Assembly: GCA_050013235.1 (NCBI GenBank)
Contig: JBEKFQ010000001.1
Span: 186,001-250,000, forward strand
Reading direction: 5' to 3'
Source of the DNA: RH-AL1 sp050013235
GTDB lineage: Bacteria; Pseudomonadota; Alphaproteobacteria; Rhizobiales; Beijerinckiaceae
DNA: 64,000 nucleotides
The notes beneath the pieces are model-generated. The model was not told the DNA's origin, did no database searches, and worked only from the letters and a program-made list of their open reading frames with translations. Of this stretch, positions 24,932 through 33,982 are shown piece after piece. Position 1 is the stretch's first letter, and every line of letters begins with the position of its first letter. Made by a program: the position numbers and the translations under genes.

Positions 24932-26869
24932 TTAAGCCCGCAACCCTTCCTCCAACGTCCCGGCCTGCCCGAGCGTCTCCAGCACCTTTTTCACGATTCC
25001 CTTCGAGTCGAGGCCTGCTTGCGCATAGAGCTTCTCGGGCTTGTCGTGATCGATGAACACGTCGGGTAGCACCATCGAGCGGAATTTCAGCGAGTGCTGC
25101 GAGGTGCCGTCGAACACGCCCTCCTCGGACAAAGCTTGCATCACGAAGGAGCCGAAGCCGCCGATCGAACCTTCCTCGATGGTGATGAGGACTTTATGCT
25201 CCGCCGCGAGCTTGCGGATCAGTTCGAGGTCAAGCGGCTTGGCGAAGCGGGCGTCGGCGACGGTGACCGACACGCCATAGGTCGCGAGGTCCTCGGCCGC
25301 CAGCAGCGCCTCGGCGAGGCGGGTGCCGAAGGACAGGATGGCGACTTGCTTGCCCTCGCGCACGATGCGGCCCTTGCCGATCTCCAGAATTTCGCCATGG
25401 GCCGGCATTTCGATGCCGATGCCCTCGCCGCGGGGGTAGCGGAAGGCAATCGGGCCATCGTCATAGGCCACGGCGGTCGCGACCATATGAACGAGTTCGG
25501 CCTCGTCGGCCGCCGCCATCACCACCATATTGGGGAGGATGCCGAGGAAAGAGACATCGAACGAGCCGGCATGGGTCGCCCCATCGGCCCCGACGAGGCC
25601 GGCGCGGTCGATCGCGAAGCGCACGGGCAGGTTCTGAATCGCGACATCGTGCACGACCTGATCGTAGGCGCGCTGCAGGAAGGTCGAGTAGATCGCGCAG
25701 AACGGCTTATAGCCCTCGGTCGCGAGACCGGCGGCGAAGGTCACGGCATGCTGTTCGGCGATGCCGACGTCGAACGTCCGCTCGGGATACGTCTTCGCGA
25801 ACAGGTCGAGGCCGGTGCCGTTGGGCATGGCGGCGGTAATCGCCACGATCTTGTCGTCGCGGCTCGCCTCGTCGATCAGAGCATCCGCGAAGACCTTGGT
25901 ATAAGAGGGCGCATTGGCCTTGGGCTTGAACTGGGTGCCGGTGACGACATCGAAGGTCGACACGGCATGGTATTTCTCCGTCGAGGCCTCGGCGGGCGCA
26001 TAGCCCTTGCCCTTCTGCGTCACGACATGGACCAGAATCGGGGCCGAGCCGGCATCGCGCACGTTCTTGAGGACCGGCAGCAGATGGTCGAGATTATGGC
26101 CATCGATGGGACCAACGTAATAGAAGCCAAGCTCCTCGAACATCGTGCCGCCCGACCAGAAATTGCGGGCGAATTCTTCCGTCTTGCGGGCGCGGTCGTA
26201 GACGAATTTGGGGAGGTGGCGGCCGAGCTGCTTGGCGGCTTCGCGCACGGAGCGATAGGTGCCGCCCGACACGAGCCGGGCGAGATAGGCCGACAGCGCG
26301 CCGGCCGGCGGGGCAATCGACATTTCGTTATCGTTCAAAATGACCACGAGGCGCGAATGCATCGCGCCGGCATTGTTCATGGCCTCGTAGGCCATGCCCG
26401 CCGACATCGAGCCGTCACCGATCACGGCCACGACATTGGAGGTCTTTTTGCCGGACAGGCTATTGGCGACCGCCATGCCGAGGCCAGCGGAAATCGAGGT
26501 CGAGGAATGCGCCGCGCCAAACGGGTCGTATTCGCTCTCGCTGCGCTTGGTGAAGCCCGAGAGCCCGCCAGCCTTGCGTAAAGTCCGGATGCGATCACGG
26601 CGGCCGGTGAGGATCTTGTGGGGATAGGCCTGATGCCCGACATCCCAAATGATACGGTCGTCCGGTGTATTGAAGACATAGTGAAGCGCGACCGTCAGCT
26701 CGACGACACCAAGGCCGGCGCCGAGATGGCCGCCGGTCACCGAGACCGCGTCAATCGTCTCCGTCCGCAACTCCTTCGCCACTTGGGTCAGGCTCGACTC
26801 CGGAAGCGCGCGCAAATCGGCTGGCGTCACGATCGTGTCGAGAAGGGGGGTCTTCGAGGTTTTCGTCAC
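24932..26869 (-). CDS. dxs: 1-deoxy-D-xylulose-5-phosphate synthase
   Basis: First enzyme of the MEP isoprenoid pathway: TPP-dependent condensation of pyruvate with glyceraldehyde 3-phosphate. 645 residues from GTG (VTKTSKTPLLD), chosen for the strong AGAGG 5 bases upstream. The TPP motif is VIGDGSMSAGMAYEAMNNAG. The N-terminal SGFTKRSESEYDPFGAAHSSTS and the central transketolase domain (GIAEQHAVTFAAGLA) are typical. Length is normal. No exonuclease VII gene is seen beside it, unlike many relatives. Confidence 0.96.
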   Translation of the reverse strand: MTKTSKTPLLDTIVTPADLRALPESSLTQVAKELRTETIDAVSVTGGHLGAGLGVVELTVALHYVFNTPDDRIIWDVGHQAYPHKILTGRRDRIRTLRKAGGLSGFTKRSESEYDPFGAAHSSTSISAGLGMAVANSLSGKKTSNVVAVIGDGSMSAGMAYEAMNNAGAMHSRLVVILNDNEMSIAPPAGALSAYLARLVSGGTYRSVREAAKQLGRHLPKFVYDRARKTEEFARNFWSGGTMFEELGFYYVGPIDGHNLDHLLPVLKNVRDAGSAPILVHVVTQKGKGYAPAEASTEKYHAVSTFDVVTGTQFKPKANAPSYTKVFADALIDEASRDDKIVAITAAMPNGTGLDLFAKTYPERTFDVGIAEQHAVTFAAGLATEGYKPFCAIYSTFLQRAYDQVVHDVAIQNLPVRFAIDRAGLVGADGATHAGSFDVSFLGILPNMVVMAAADEAELVHMVATAVAYDDGPIAFRYPRGEGIGIEMPAHGEILEIGKGRIVREGKQVAILSFGTRLAEALLAAEDLATYGVSVTVADARFAKPLDLELIRKLAAEHKVLITIEEGSIGGFGSFVMQALSEEGVFDGTSQHSLKFRSMVLPDVFIDHDKPEKLYAQAGLDSKGIVKKVLETLGQAGTLEEGLRA

Positions 26870-27468
26870 AGGCGCCTCTTGGTTGGTCTTATCAGCGCAT
26901 GCGAGGCTTGCCGGACCCCGCACAAATCAAGATCATCGCGTCGGGTAACTCCCAAGATCCGGAAAAGACCAGACCTTGCTTCAAAAAAAGCCGGACCGGC
27001 TTTTCGACGCTCAATTTAAATGCACCTGGGGGAAATTCCCAGGCGTCGAGGTAAAATAACGGCAACAGGACCGGGATCAACAGGTTCGAAATCCCAGACC
27101 AAAGCGTTGAATATCGAGTTTTACCGGCTACTGCAACGCATTAGGAAAGCGTTACGAAAGATCTGCGGCATTCACGCAACACTCCCCGTTTTGAGTTTAT
27201 CCCGGCACGGAGAGCGCGAGGCGATTTTACGGCAGCCTGATCCATCGGCATGGACCGGAAACTGCTAGGTCCGCCGCACCATGTTCCGCATCCGTCTTGG
27301 ACGTGGACCTTTTCGCCGTCCGCGTGGCCAAGATGACAGCATTTTTGGATCGCGGCGGTTTGGGATTTCGCGCGCGGGCTTTACAAGTCCGCTTCAGACG
27401 GTAAGACGGCCCGGCCGCTCACGACATACGGCTGCGGGCAATCAGCTGACCCCTGGGGACGAAGATCG
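26870..27468. other. Long intergenic region between dxs and ppdK
   Basis: About 600 bases with no credible gene. Short frames on both strands have read-through composition. It holds an inverted repeat AAAAGCCGG-A-CCGGCTTTT near 26984-27003, similar to the hairpin at about 23127-23143, and a second repeat CCTGGG-N7-CCCAGG (27025-27043). It must contain the divergent promoters of dxs and ppdK. No terminator or RNA gene was recognised. Confidence 0.45.
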
Positions 27469-30147
27469 ATGGTGAAGTGGGTTTACGAATTCGGCGATGG
27501 AACGGCCGAAGGCACGAGCGAAATGCGCAACCTTTTGGGGGGCAAGGGCGCAAATCTCGCGGAAATGGCGAATTTGGGCCTTCCGGTCCCGCCTGGCTTT
27601 ACCATCACGACCGAAGTTTGCACCTATTTCTACGACCATGAAAAGTCTTTCCCGCCCGAGCTGGAGAGCGCCGTCGATGCCGCGCTCGAACGGGCCGGCA
27701 AGCTCGCGGGCCATGTGTTCGGCGACGAGGAAAACCCGCTCCTGGTCTCCGTGCGGTCGGGATCCCGCGCCTCCATGCCCGGCATGATGGATACGGTCTT
27801 GAACCTCGGCCTCTCCGACAAGACCGTCGAGGCTCTCGCCCGCCAGTCCGGCAACGAGCGGTTCGCCTACGATTCCTACCGCCGCTTCATCCAGATGTAT
27901 TCGAACGTGGTTCTCAATGTGGACCATCACAATTTCGAGGACATTCTGGAGACCTACAAGGAGCGCAAGGGCTATTCGCTCGATACCGAGCTGACCGCCG
28001 ACGATTGGAAATTGATCATCACCGCCTACAAGGCGAAAGTCTTGGAAGCGCTGGGCACGCCGTTTCCGCAAGATCCCAAGGCTCAGCTCTGGGGCGCGAT
28101 CGGCGCCGTGTTCGGATCCTGGATGAACCCGCGCGCGATCACCTACCGCAAGCTGCAAAACATTCCGGGGAACTGGGGCACGGCGGTCAATGTCCAGGCC
28201 ATGGTCTTCGGCAATATGGGCGAGACCTCGGCGACCGGCGTGGCCTTCACCCGCAATCCCTCCACCGGCGCGCGCGAACTCTACGGCGAGTTCCTGATCA
28301 ACGCCCAAGGCGAGGACGTGGTGGCGGGTATCCGCACGCCGCAAAATATTACCGAGGCGGCGCGGATCGAGGCCGGCTCCGACAAGCCGTCGATGGAGAC
28401 GGCCTTACCCGAGGTCTTCGCCGAATTCCGCCGCGCCACGGAATTGCTCGAAAATCACTACCGCGACATGCAGGACATGGAGTTCACCGTCGAAAACGGG
28501 AAGCTCTGGATGTTGCAGACCCGGAACGGCAAACGCACCACCCGCGCCTCGCTGCGCATCGCGGTCGAGATGGCCAACGAGGGCTTGATCACCCGCGACG
28601 AAGCGGTGCTGCGGATCGACCCCGCTTCGCTCGATCAATTACTGCATCCCACCATCGATCCGAAGGCGGCCCGCAAAATTATCGCGACCGGCCTACCCGC
28701 CTCGCCAGGCGCGGCCAGCGGCGAGATCGTGTTCAACTCGAGCGACGCCGAAGCGGCCAAAGGCGCCGGGCGCCCATGCATTTTAGTGCGCATCGAGACG
28801 AGCCCCGAGGATATTCATGGCATGCACGCCTCCGAGGGCATTCTCACCACGCGCGGCGGCATGACCTCGCATGCCGCGGTGGTCGCGCGCGGCATGGGCA
28901 AGCCCTGCGTCTCCGGCGCGGGCAGCGTGAAAGTCGATTACAAGGCGGGTACGCTGACCTCGGGCGGCGTCATCTTCAAGAAGGGCGATCTCGTCACCAT
29001 CGACGGCACGGCGGGCCAGGTGATCGCCGGCGCCATCGCCATGTTGCAGCCGGAACTGTCCGGCGAATTCGCGGCCTTGATGGAATGGGCCGACAAGAAG
29101 CGCCGCATGGGCGTGCGCGCCAATGCCGAGACGCCGCAAGACGCGCGCGTCGCCCGCAAATTCGGCGCGGAAGGCATCGGCCTCTGCCGCACCGAACATA
29201 TGTTCTTCGACGGCGACCGGATCGTCGCCGTGCGCGAAATGATCCTGGCCGGCGACGAAGCCGGCCGGCGCCAGGCCCTCGCCAAGCTGCTGCCGATTCA
29301 ACGCGGCGATTTCGAGGAATTGTTCGAGATCATGTCGGGCCTGCCAGTCACGATCCGGTTGCTCGATCCCCCGCTTCACGAGTTCCTGCCGCATACGGAC
29401 GAGGAAATCGCCGAAGTCGCGGCCTCGCTCGGCGTTCCCGAAGACAAGCTGCGCCAACGCGCCTCGGACCTGCATGAGTTCAACCCCATGCTCGGCTTCC
29501 GTGGCTGCCGCTTGGCCATCGCCTTCCCGGAAATCGCGGAAATGCAGGCTCGCGCCATTTTCGAAGGCGCCATCGCCGCCAAGAAAAAGACCGGCGCCAT
29601 CGTGACGCCGGAAATCATGGTGCCGCTGGTCTTCGGCAAGAGAGAACTGGATCTCGTCAAGGCGACCATCGACGCCATGGCCAAGGCGGTGGCAGCCGAG
29701 ACCGGCGAGACCGTCCCCTATTACGTCGGGACGATGATCGAACTGCCCCGCGCTTGCCTGCGCGCCGCCGAAATCGCGGAAACCGCCGAATTTTTCTCCT
29801 TCGGCACCAATGACTTGACCCAGACCGGTCTCGGCATTTCGCGCGACGATGCCGCCTCGTTCCTCGGCCCCTATACCGCCAAGGGCATCTTGCCCTCCGA
29901 CCCCTTCGTGACCATCGACATCGAGGGCGTCGGCGAACTCGTCAAAATCGGCGTCGAGCGGGGCCAACAAACAAGGCCCGATATCAAGCTCGGCATCTGC
30001 GGCGAACACGGCGGCGATCCCGCCTCGATCCACTTCTGCGAACAAGTGGGTCTAACCTACGTCTCCTGCTCGCCCTTCCGGGTGCCGATCGCGAGGCTCG
30101 CGGCGGCGCAGGCGGCATTGGGGAAGATGGCGGAGAACCAGGGGTAG
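27469..30147 (+). CDS. ppdK: Pyruvate, phosphate dikinase
   Basis: Interconverts pyruvate + ATP + Pi with PEP + AMP + PPi. 892 residues, full length, with three domains. The nucleotide-binding domain starts WVYEFGDGTAEG with GGKGANLAEMANLGLPVPPGF. The phosphohistidine domain contains GGMTSHAAVVARGMGKPCV, whose histidine carries the phosphate. The C-terminal PEP/pyruvate TIM barrel contains MLGFRGCRLA, FSFGTNDLTQTG and the CGEHGGDP end. It stands alone, with a 600-base upstream region, and is followed by a 10-bp-arm hairpin. Confidence 0.96.
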   Translation: MVKWVYEFGDGTAEGTSEMRNLLGGKGANLAEMANLGLPVPPGFTITTEVCTYFYDHEKSFPPELESAVDAALERAGKLAGHVFGDEENPLLVSVRSGSRASMPGMMDTVLNLGLSDKTVEALARQSGNERFAYDSYRRFIQMYSNVVLNVDHHNFEDILETYKERKGYSLDTELTADDWKLIITAYKAKVLEALGTPFPQDPKAQLWGAIGAVFGSWMNPRAITYRKLQNIPGNWGTAVNVQAMVFGNMGETSATGVAFTRNPSTGARELYGEFLINAQGEDVVAGIRTPQNITEAARIEAGSDKPSMETALPEVFAEFRRATELLENHYRDMQDMEFTVENGKLWMLQTRNGKRTTRASLRIAVEMANEGLITRDEAVLRIDPASLDQLLHPTIDPKAARKIIATGLPASPGAASGEIVFNSSDAEAAKGAGRPCILVRIETSPEDIHGMHASEGILTTRGGMTSHAAVVARGMGKPCVSGAGSVKVDYKAGTLTSGGVIFKKGDLVTIDGTAGQVIAGAIAMLQPELSGEFAALMEWADKKRRMGVRANAETPQDARVARKFGAEGIGLCRTEHMFFDGDRIVAVREMILAGDEAGRRQALAKLLPIQRGDFEELFEIMSGLPVTIRLLDPPLHEFLPHTDEEIAEVAASLGVPEDKLRQRASDLHEFNPMLGFRGCRLAIAFPEIAEMQARAIFEGAIAAKKKTGAIVTPEIMVPLVFGKRELDLVKATIDAMAKAVAAETGETVPYYVGTMIELPRACLRAAEIAETAEFFSFGTNDLTQTGLGISRDDAASFLGPYTAKGILPSDPFVTIDIEGVGELVKIGVERGQQTRPDIKLGICGEHGGDPASIHFCEQVGLTYVSCSPFRVPIARLAAAQAALGKMAENQG

Positions 30148-30158
30148 GACCACCGGTC

Positions 30159-30190
30159 CCGTCCTTGCTTCGCTTCGCTCGCAAGGACGG
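30159..30190. repeat. Inverted repeat after ppdK
   Basis: CCGTCCTTGC (30159-30168) and GCAAGGACGG (30181-30190) are exact complements with a 12-base loop (TTCGCTTCGCTC), 11 bases after the ppdK stop. It may act as the transcript end, though no T run follows. The sequence resembles dispersed intergenic repeats of this order. Confidence 0.6.
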
Positions 30191-30279
30191 CTTCGGCCTT
30201 TGGGATTGCTCAGCCTCTTCCCCACAGAAAAATCCCCACTCCCGCTTGCGCCGGTTAAACTTTCGCGCACGTTAGAACC

Positions 30280-33200
30280 ATGCAATTCAGCAAGCTCCGC
30301 TTGACCGGCTTTAAGAGCTTCGTCGAGCACACCGAATTTCATATTCAGCCAGGACTGACCGGCGTGATCGGACCCAACGGGTGCGGCAAGTCGAATCTTG
30401 TCGAGGCGCTGCGCTGGGTCATGGGCGAAAACTCCTACAAGAGCATGCGCGCGTCCAGCATGGACGATGTGATCTTCGCCGGCGGCGGCGACCGCCCGGC
30501 CCGCAACATGGCCGAGGTCGGGCTGGTTCTGGACAATGCCGGGCGCACGGCGCCGGCCCAGTTCAATGCCACGGATATCATCGAAGTGACCCGCCGGATC
30601 GAGCGGGACTCCGGCTCGACCTACCGGATCAACGGTCGCGAGGTACGCGCCCGCGATGTGCAAATTCTATTTGCCGACGCCTCCTCGGGCTCGCGCTCGC
30701 CGGCGCTTGTCCGGCAAGGTCAGATCAGCGAGATCATCGCCGCCAAGCCGCAAGCGCGCCGGCGGATTCTGGAAGAGGCGGCGGGCGTCGCGGGCCTCCA
30801 CACCCGACGGCACGAAGCGGAGCTGCGGCTGAAAGGCGCCGAGGAAAACCTCAACCGCATCGACGACGTGTTGACGCAGATTTCCGCGCAAGGCGACGGC
30901 CTGCGGCGGCAAGCCCGCCAAGCCCAGCGCTACCGCGAACTGCAAGCCGAAATCCGGCGCTTGCACGCTTTGTCCGTGCTCATCGAATACGACGAAGCCT
31001 TGGCCGAGGTCGAAGGCGCGCGCGAAAAGCTCATGGCCGATTCCGCAAGGGTCGTGGAATCCACGCGCCACCAGGCCGAGACGGCGCGTCACCAGGCCAT
31101 CGCCGCCCATGCCCTGCCCGCTCTGCGCGAGGCCGAAACCGAAGCGGGAACCGCTTTGCAGCGCCTGATCGTGGCGCGCGAAACCCTCGATGGCGAGGAA
31201 CGCCGCGCCAAGGGCCGGCTCGCCGAGATCGAGCGCCGCATTCAAGAGATGATGGCCGATCTCGCCCGCGGCCGCGCCGCCCTCGACGATGCCGCCGGCG
31301 TGCTCGCCCGGCTCGACACGGAAGAAGAAGACCTCAACTCGCGAACCTCCGCCAGCGAAGCGGAACTCGACCTGCGCGAAGCCATTGCCGAAGCCGACAT
31401 GCTGCGCGCCGAGGCAGAGACGGAACTGGCGGAGCTGCAGACCGCCAAGGCCGAATCCGAAGCCCAGCGCGGCGCGCTCGGCGGCAGGCTGCGAGACGAG
31501 ACCACCCGGCTCGACCGGCTCGAACGCGAATTATCTGCGGCCCGGCAAGCGCGGGAGAACTTACGCGCCAGCTTGGAAGAGGCGGACGGGTTCGAGGCCT
31601 CCGCGGAACGGCTGGAAATCGCGGCGGAAAGCGCCGAAATCGCCGATCAAGAAAGCCTCGAGGCCGAGCGGGCGCTGGCCCAGGCGCGCGAGGCGGAAGC
31701 CGGCCTGCGCGGCCCGTTAGCCGAGGCGGACCGGGCAGCGCAACGGCTCGAAACCGAGGTTCGCACCCTCACCAAGCTGCTCGAATCCGCCAGCGGCTCG
31801 AAATGGCCGGCGGTGACGGATACGATCGAGGTCGCCAAGGGCTATGAAGCCGCGCTCGGCGCCGCTCTGGGCGACGATCTCGACGCGTCCATCGATCCCG
31901 CCGCCCCGGCCCATTGGGCGGAAACGTCTGGCCAAGACGGCCCCCTACCCGGCGGCGCCGAACCGCTGCTGCGCCATGTCCAGGCGCCGGCCGCCTTGCG
32001 CCGCGCGCTGGCGCAAATCGGCGTGGTGGAGCGCTCGCAAGGGCCCGCGCTCCGGCTTTCGCTGAAGACCGGGCAGCGGCTCGTCTCGCGCGAGGGGGAT
32101 ATTTGGCGCTGGGACGGGTTTACCCAAGCCGCCGAGGCCCCGACGCCCGCCGCCCGGCGGCTGGTCGAGCGCAACCGTCTCGCGGAATTGCGGCTCGATG
32201 CCGAGGCCGCGCGGGAAAAAGCGGACACGCTCAGAGCCTCGGCCGACGCCGCCCAAGCGGCGCTGCGCGAGGCAAGCAGCCGGGAAACCGCCGCCCGGGC
32301 GATGCAACAGTCCGCGCGGCGCGCCTTGGATGCCGCGCGCGAGCAACATGCCGCCGCCGAACGCCGCCGCAGCGAGAGCAGCTCGCGGCTCGCGGCGTTG
32401 GAGGCCGCCGAGGCTGGCACCATTGCCGCGCGCGACGAGGCGGCGCAGGCGCAAGCGGCGCTCGAAGCGGCCCTCTCGGGCCTGGCCCCGGTCGCGGACT
32501 TGAGCGAACGCCTGGACGAGGCCCGCGCGAGGGCGGCGCAATACCGGGCGGCCGAGACCGAGGCGCGTTCCGCCCTGCAATCCCTGGCGCGCGAGCGCGA
32601 AGGCCGCGACAAACGCCTCGCCTCCATTGCCGCGGAGCGCCAATCCTGGCTGACGCGGCGCGAGCAGGCGGACGAACATCGCGACGATATCGGCGAGCGC
32701 CTGCAAGAGGCGATCGCCGAGCGCGACGAACTGGCCGATTCGCCCAATCGCTTCATCCTGGCGCGGCGCTCGATCCTCGGCGATATCGAGGTGGCGGAAG
32801 CGGATTTACGCAACGCCTCGGACGCCCGCCAGAACGGCGAGACCATACTGGCCACGGCCGACCGCGAGGCGCGCGCGGCGATCGAGGCCATGAGCATCGC
32901 GCGGGAAGACAAAGCCCGCGCCGAGACACGAGTCGAGGTCGCCTCCGTCCGGCTCGAAAGCGTGGTCAAGACCGCCGTCACCGATCTCGAATGCGAGCCG
33001 GCGGGCCTCGCGGCCTTGGCCGGCGTCAAACCCCAGGACGACCGGCCGCCCGCCGCCCACACGGCCGCGAAACTCGAATCCCTGCGCGGCGACCGCGAGC
33101 GTCTGGGCGCCGTCAATCTGCGCGCCGAGGAAGAGCTCGCGGCCATCGAGGAACAGCGCAGCACGCTCGACAAGGAGCGCGAAGACCTGACCGAGGCGAT

Positions 33201-33729
33201 CCGGCGCCTGCGCCAAGCCATCAACAGCCTGAACAAAGAGGGCCGCGAGCGCCTGCTCGCCGCGTTTACGGCCGTGAACACCCATTTCAAGGATCTGTTC
33301 ACGACGCTGTTCGGCGGCGGCAACGCCGAGCTGCAACTCGTCGAATCCGACGACCCCCTGGAAGCCGGGCTCGAAATTCTGGCGCGCCCGCCGGGCAAAA
33401 AACCGCAGGTGATGACGCTGCTCTCGGGCGGCGAGCAGGCCCTGACGGCGCTGTCGCTGATCTTCGCGGTGTTCTTGACCAATCCCTCGCCGATCTGCGT
33501 GCTCGACGAATGCGACGCCCCGCTCGACGACGCCAATGTCGAACGTTTTTGCGACCTCCTCGACGAAATGCGCACCAAGACCGATACGCGCTTCATCACC
33601 ATCACCCACAATCCGATCACCATGGCCCGAATGGACAGATTGTTCGGCGTGACCCAGGCCGAGCGCGGCATCTCGCAACTGGTGTCGGTGAATTTGACGG
33701 AAGCGGAGCAGTTGCTGGAGGCGGTGTGA
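30280..33729 (+). CDS. smc: Chromosome segregation protein SMC
   Basis: ATPase of the bacterial condensin complex that organises and segregates the chromosome, with ScpA and ScpB (not in this window). 1149 residues: Walker A GPNGCGKSN (about 31-39) in the N-terminal head, a long coiled coil to about 490, the hinge (about 500-640), a second coiled coil, and the C-terminal head with signature LLSGGEQALTALSLIFAVF and Walker B CVLDECDAPLDD. The length is as expected. The coiled-coil arms are extremely rich in Ala, Glu and Arg, which creates long spurious frames on the other strand. Confidence 0.96.
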   Translation: MQFSKLRLTGFKSFVEHTEFHIQPGLTGVIGPNGCGKSNLVEALRWVMGENSYKSMRASSMDDVIFAGGGDRPARNMAEVGLVLDNAGRTAPAQFNATDIIEVTRRIERDSGSTYRINGREVRARDVQILFADASSGSRSPALVRQGQISEIIAAKPQARRRILEEAAGVAGLHTRRHEAELRLKGAEENLNRIDDVLTQISAQGDGLRRQARQAQRYRELQAEIRRLHALSVLIEYDEALAEVEGAREKLMADSARVVESTRHQAETARHQAIAAHALPALREAETEAGTALQRLIVARETLDGEERRAKGRLAEIERRIQEMMADLARGRAALDDAAGVLARLDTEEEDLNSRTSASEAELDLREAIAEADMLRAEAETELAELQTAKAESEAQRGALGGRLRDETTRLDRLERELSAARQARENLRASLEEADGFEASAERLEIAAESAEIADQESLEAERALAQAREAEAGLRGPLAEADRAAQRLETEVRTLTKLLESASGSKWPAVTDTIEVAKGYEAALGAALGDDLDASIDPAAPAHWAETSGQDGPLPGGAEPLLRHVQAPAALRRALAQIGVVERSQGPALRLSLKTGQRLVSREGDIWRWDGFTQAAEAPTPAARRLVERNRLAELRLDAEAAREKADTLRASADAAQAALREASSRETAARAMQQSARRALDAAREQHAAAERRRSESSSRLAALEAAEAGTIAARDEAAQAQAALEAALSGLAPVADLSERLDEARARAAQYRAAETEARSALQSLAREREGRDKRLASIAAERQSWLTRREQADEHRDDIGERLQEAIAERDELADSPNRFILARRSILGDIEVAEADLRNASDARQNGETILATADREARAAIEAMSIAREDKARAETRVEVASVRLESVVKTAVTDLECEPAGLAALAGVKPQDDRPPAAHTAAKLESLRGDRERLGAVNLRAEEELAAIEEQRSTLDKEREDLTEAIRRLRQAINSLNKEGRERLLAAFTAVNTHFKDLFTTLFGGGNAELQLVESDDPLEAGLEILARPPGKKPQVMTLLSGGEQALTALSLIFAVFLTNPSPICVLDECDAPLDDANVERFCDLLDEMRTKTDTRFITITHNPITMARMDRLFGVTQAERGISQLVSVNLTEAEQLLEAV

Positions 33730-33982
33730 AGGGTGGGGGAGAAATCCTTCTCCGAAGAGCTAGGAACCACTCACAACGGCCCAAAACTAACATCAATCCG
33801 TGGCCCCGCCTCGCCATCCTACCCGCTAAACGGAATAAATTTCGCAAGTGCGGCTTGAAAGACGAAGCTGAACCGCCGCAATATCAACCGTAGCGAGACG
33901 TTGCGCGTAAATACCTTCATGCAGCGGGGTATAGCTTGGAACTTCACCTGCGATTACGAGACAAGCTAGAAAGACCGGGACG

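Noticed and set aside
27023..27044. Second lux-box-like palindrome near ppdK
   Set aside because: ACCTG and CAGG are present, but the spacing is 11 and the last base is C, not T. The symmetry centre gives CCTGGG-N7-CCCAGG, a different repeat.
26892..27080. 62-codon minus-strand frame upstream of dxs
   Set aside because: Its end overlaps the inverted repeats, it has no ribosome-binding site, and its composition is not convincing.
27075..27100. tRNA T-loop-like GGTTCGAAATCCC
   Set aside because: There is one base too many in the loop, and no acceptor, D or anticodon arm could be built around it.
31842..33770. Ser/Arg/Ala-rich long frame antisense to smc
   Set aside because: The sense strand codes for an Ala/Glu/Arg coiled coil, which produces this low-complexity mirror frame.
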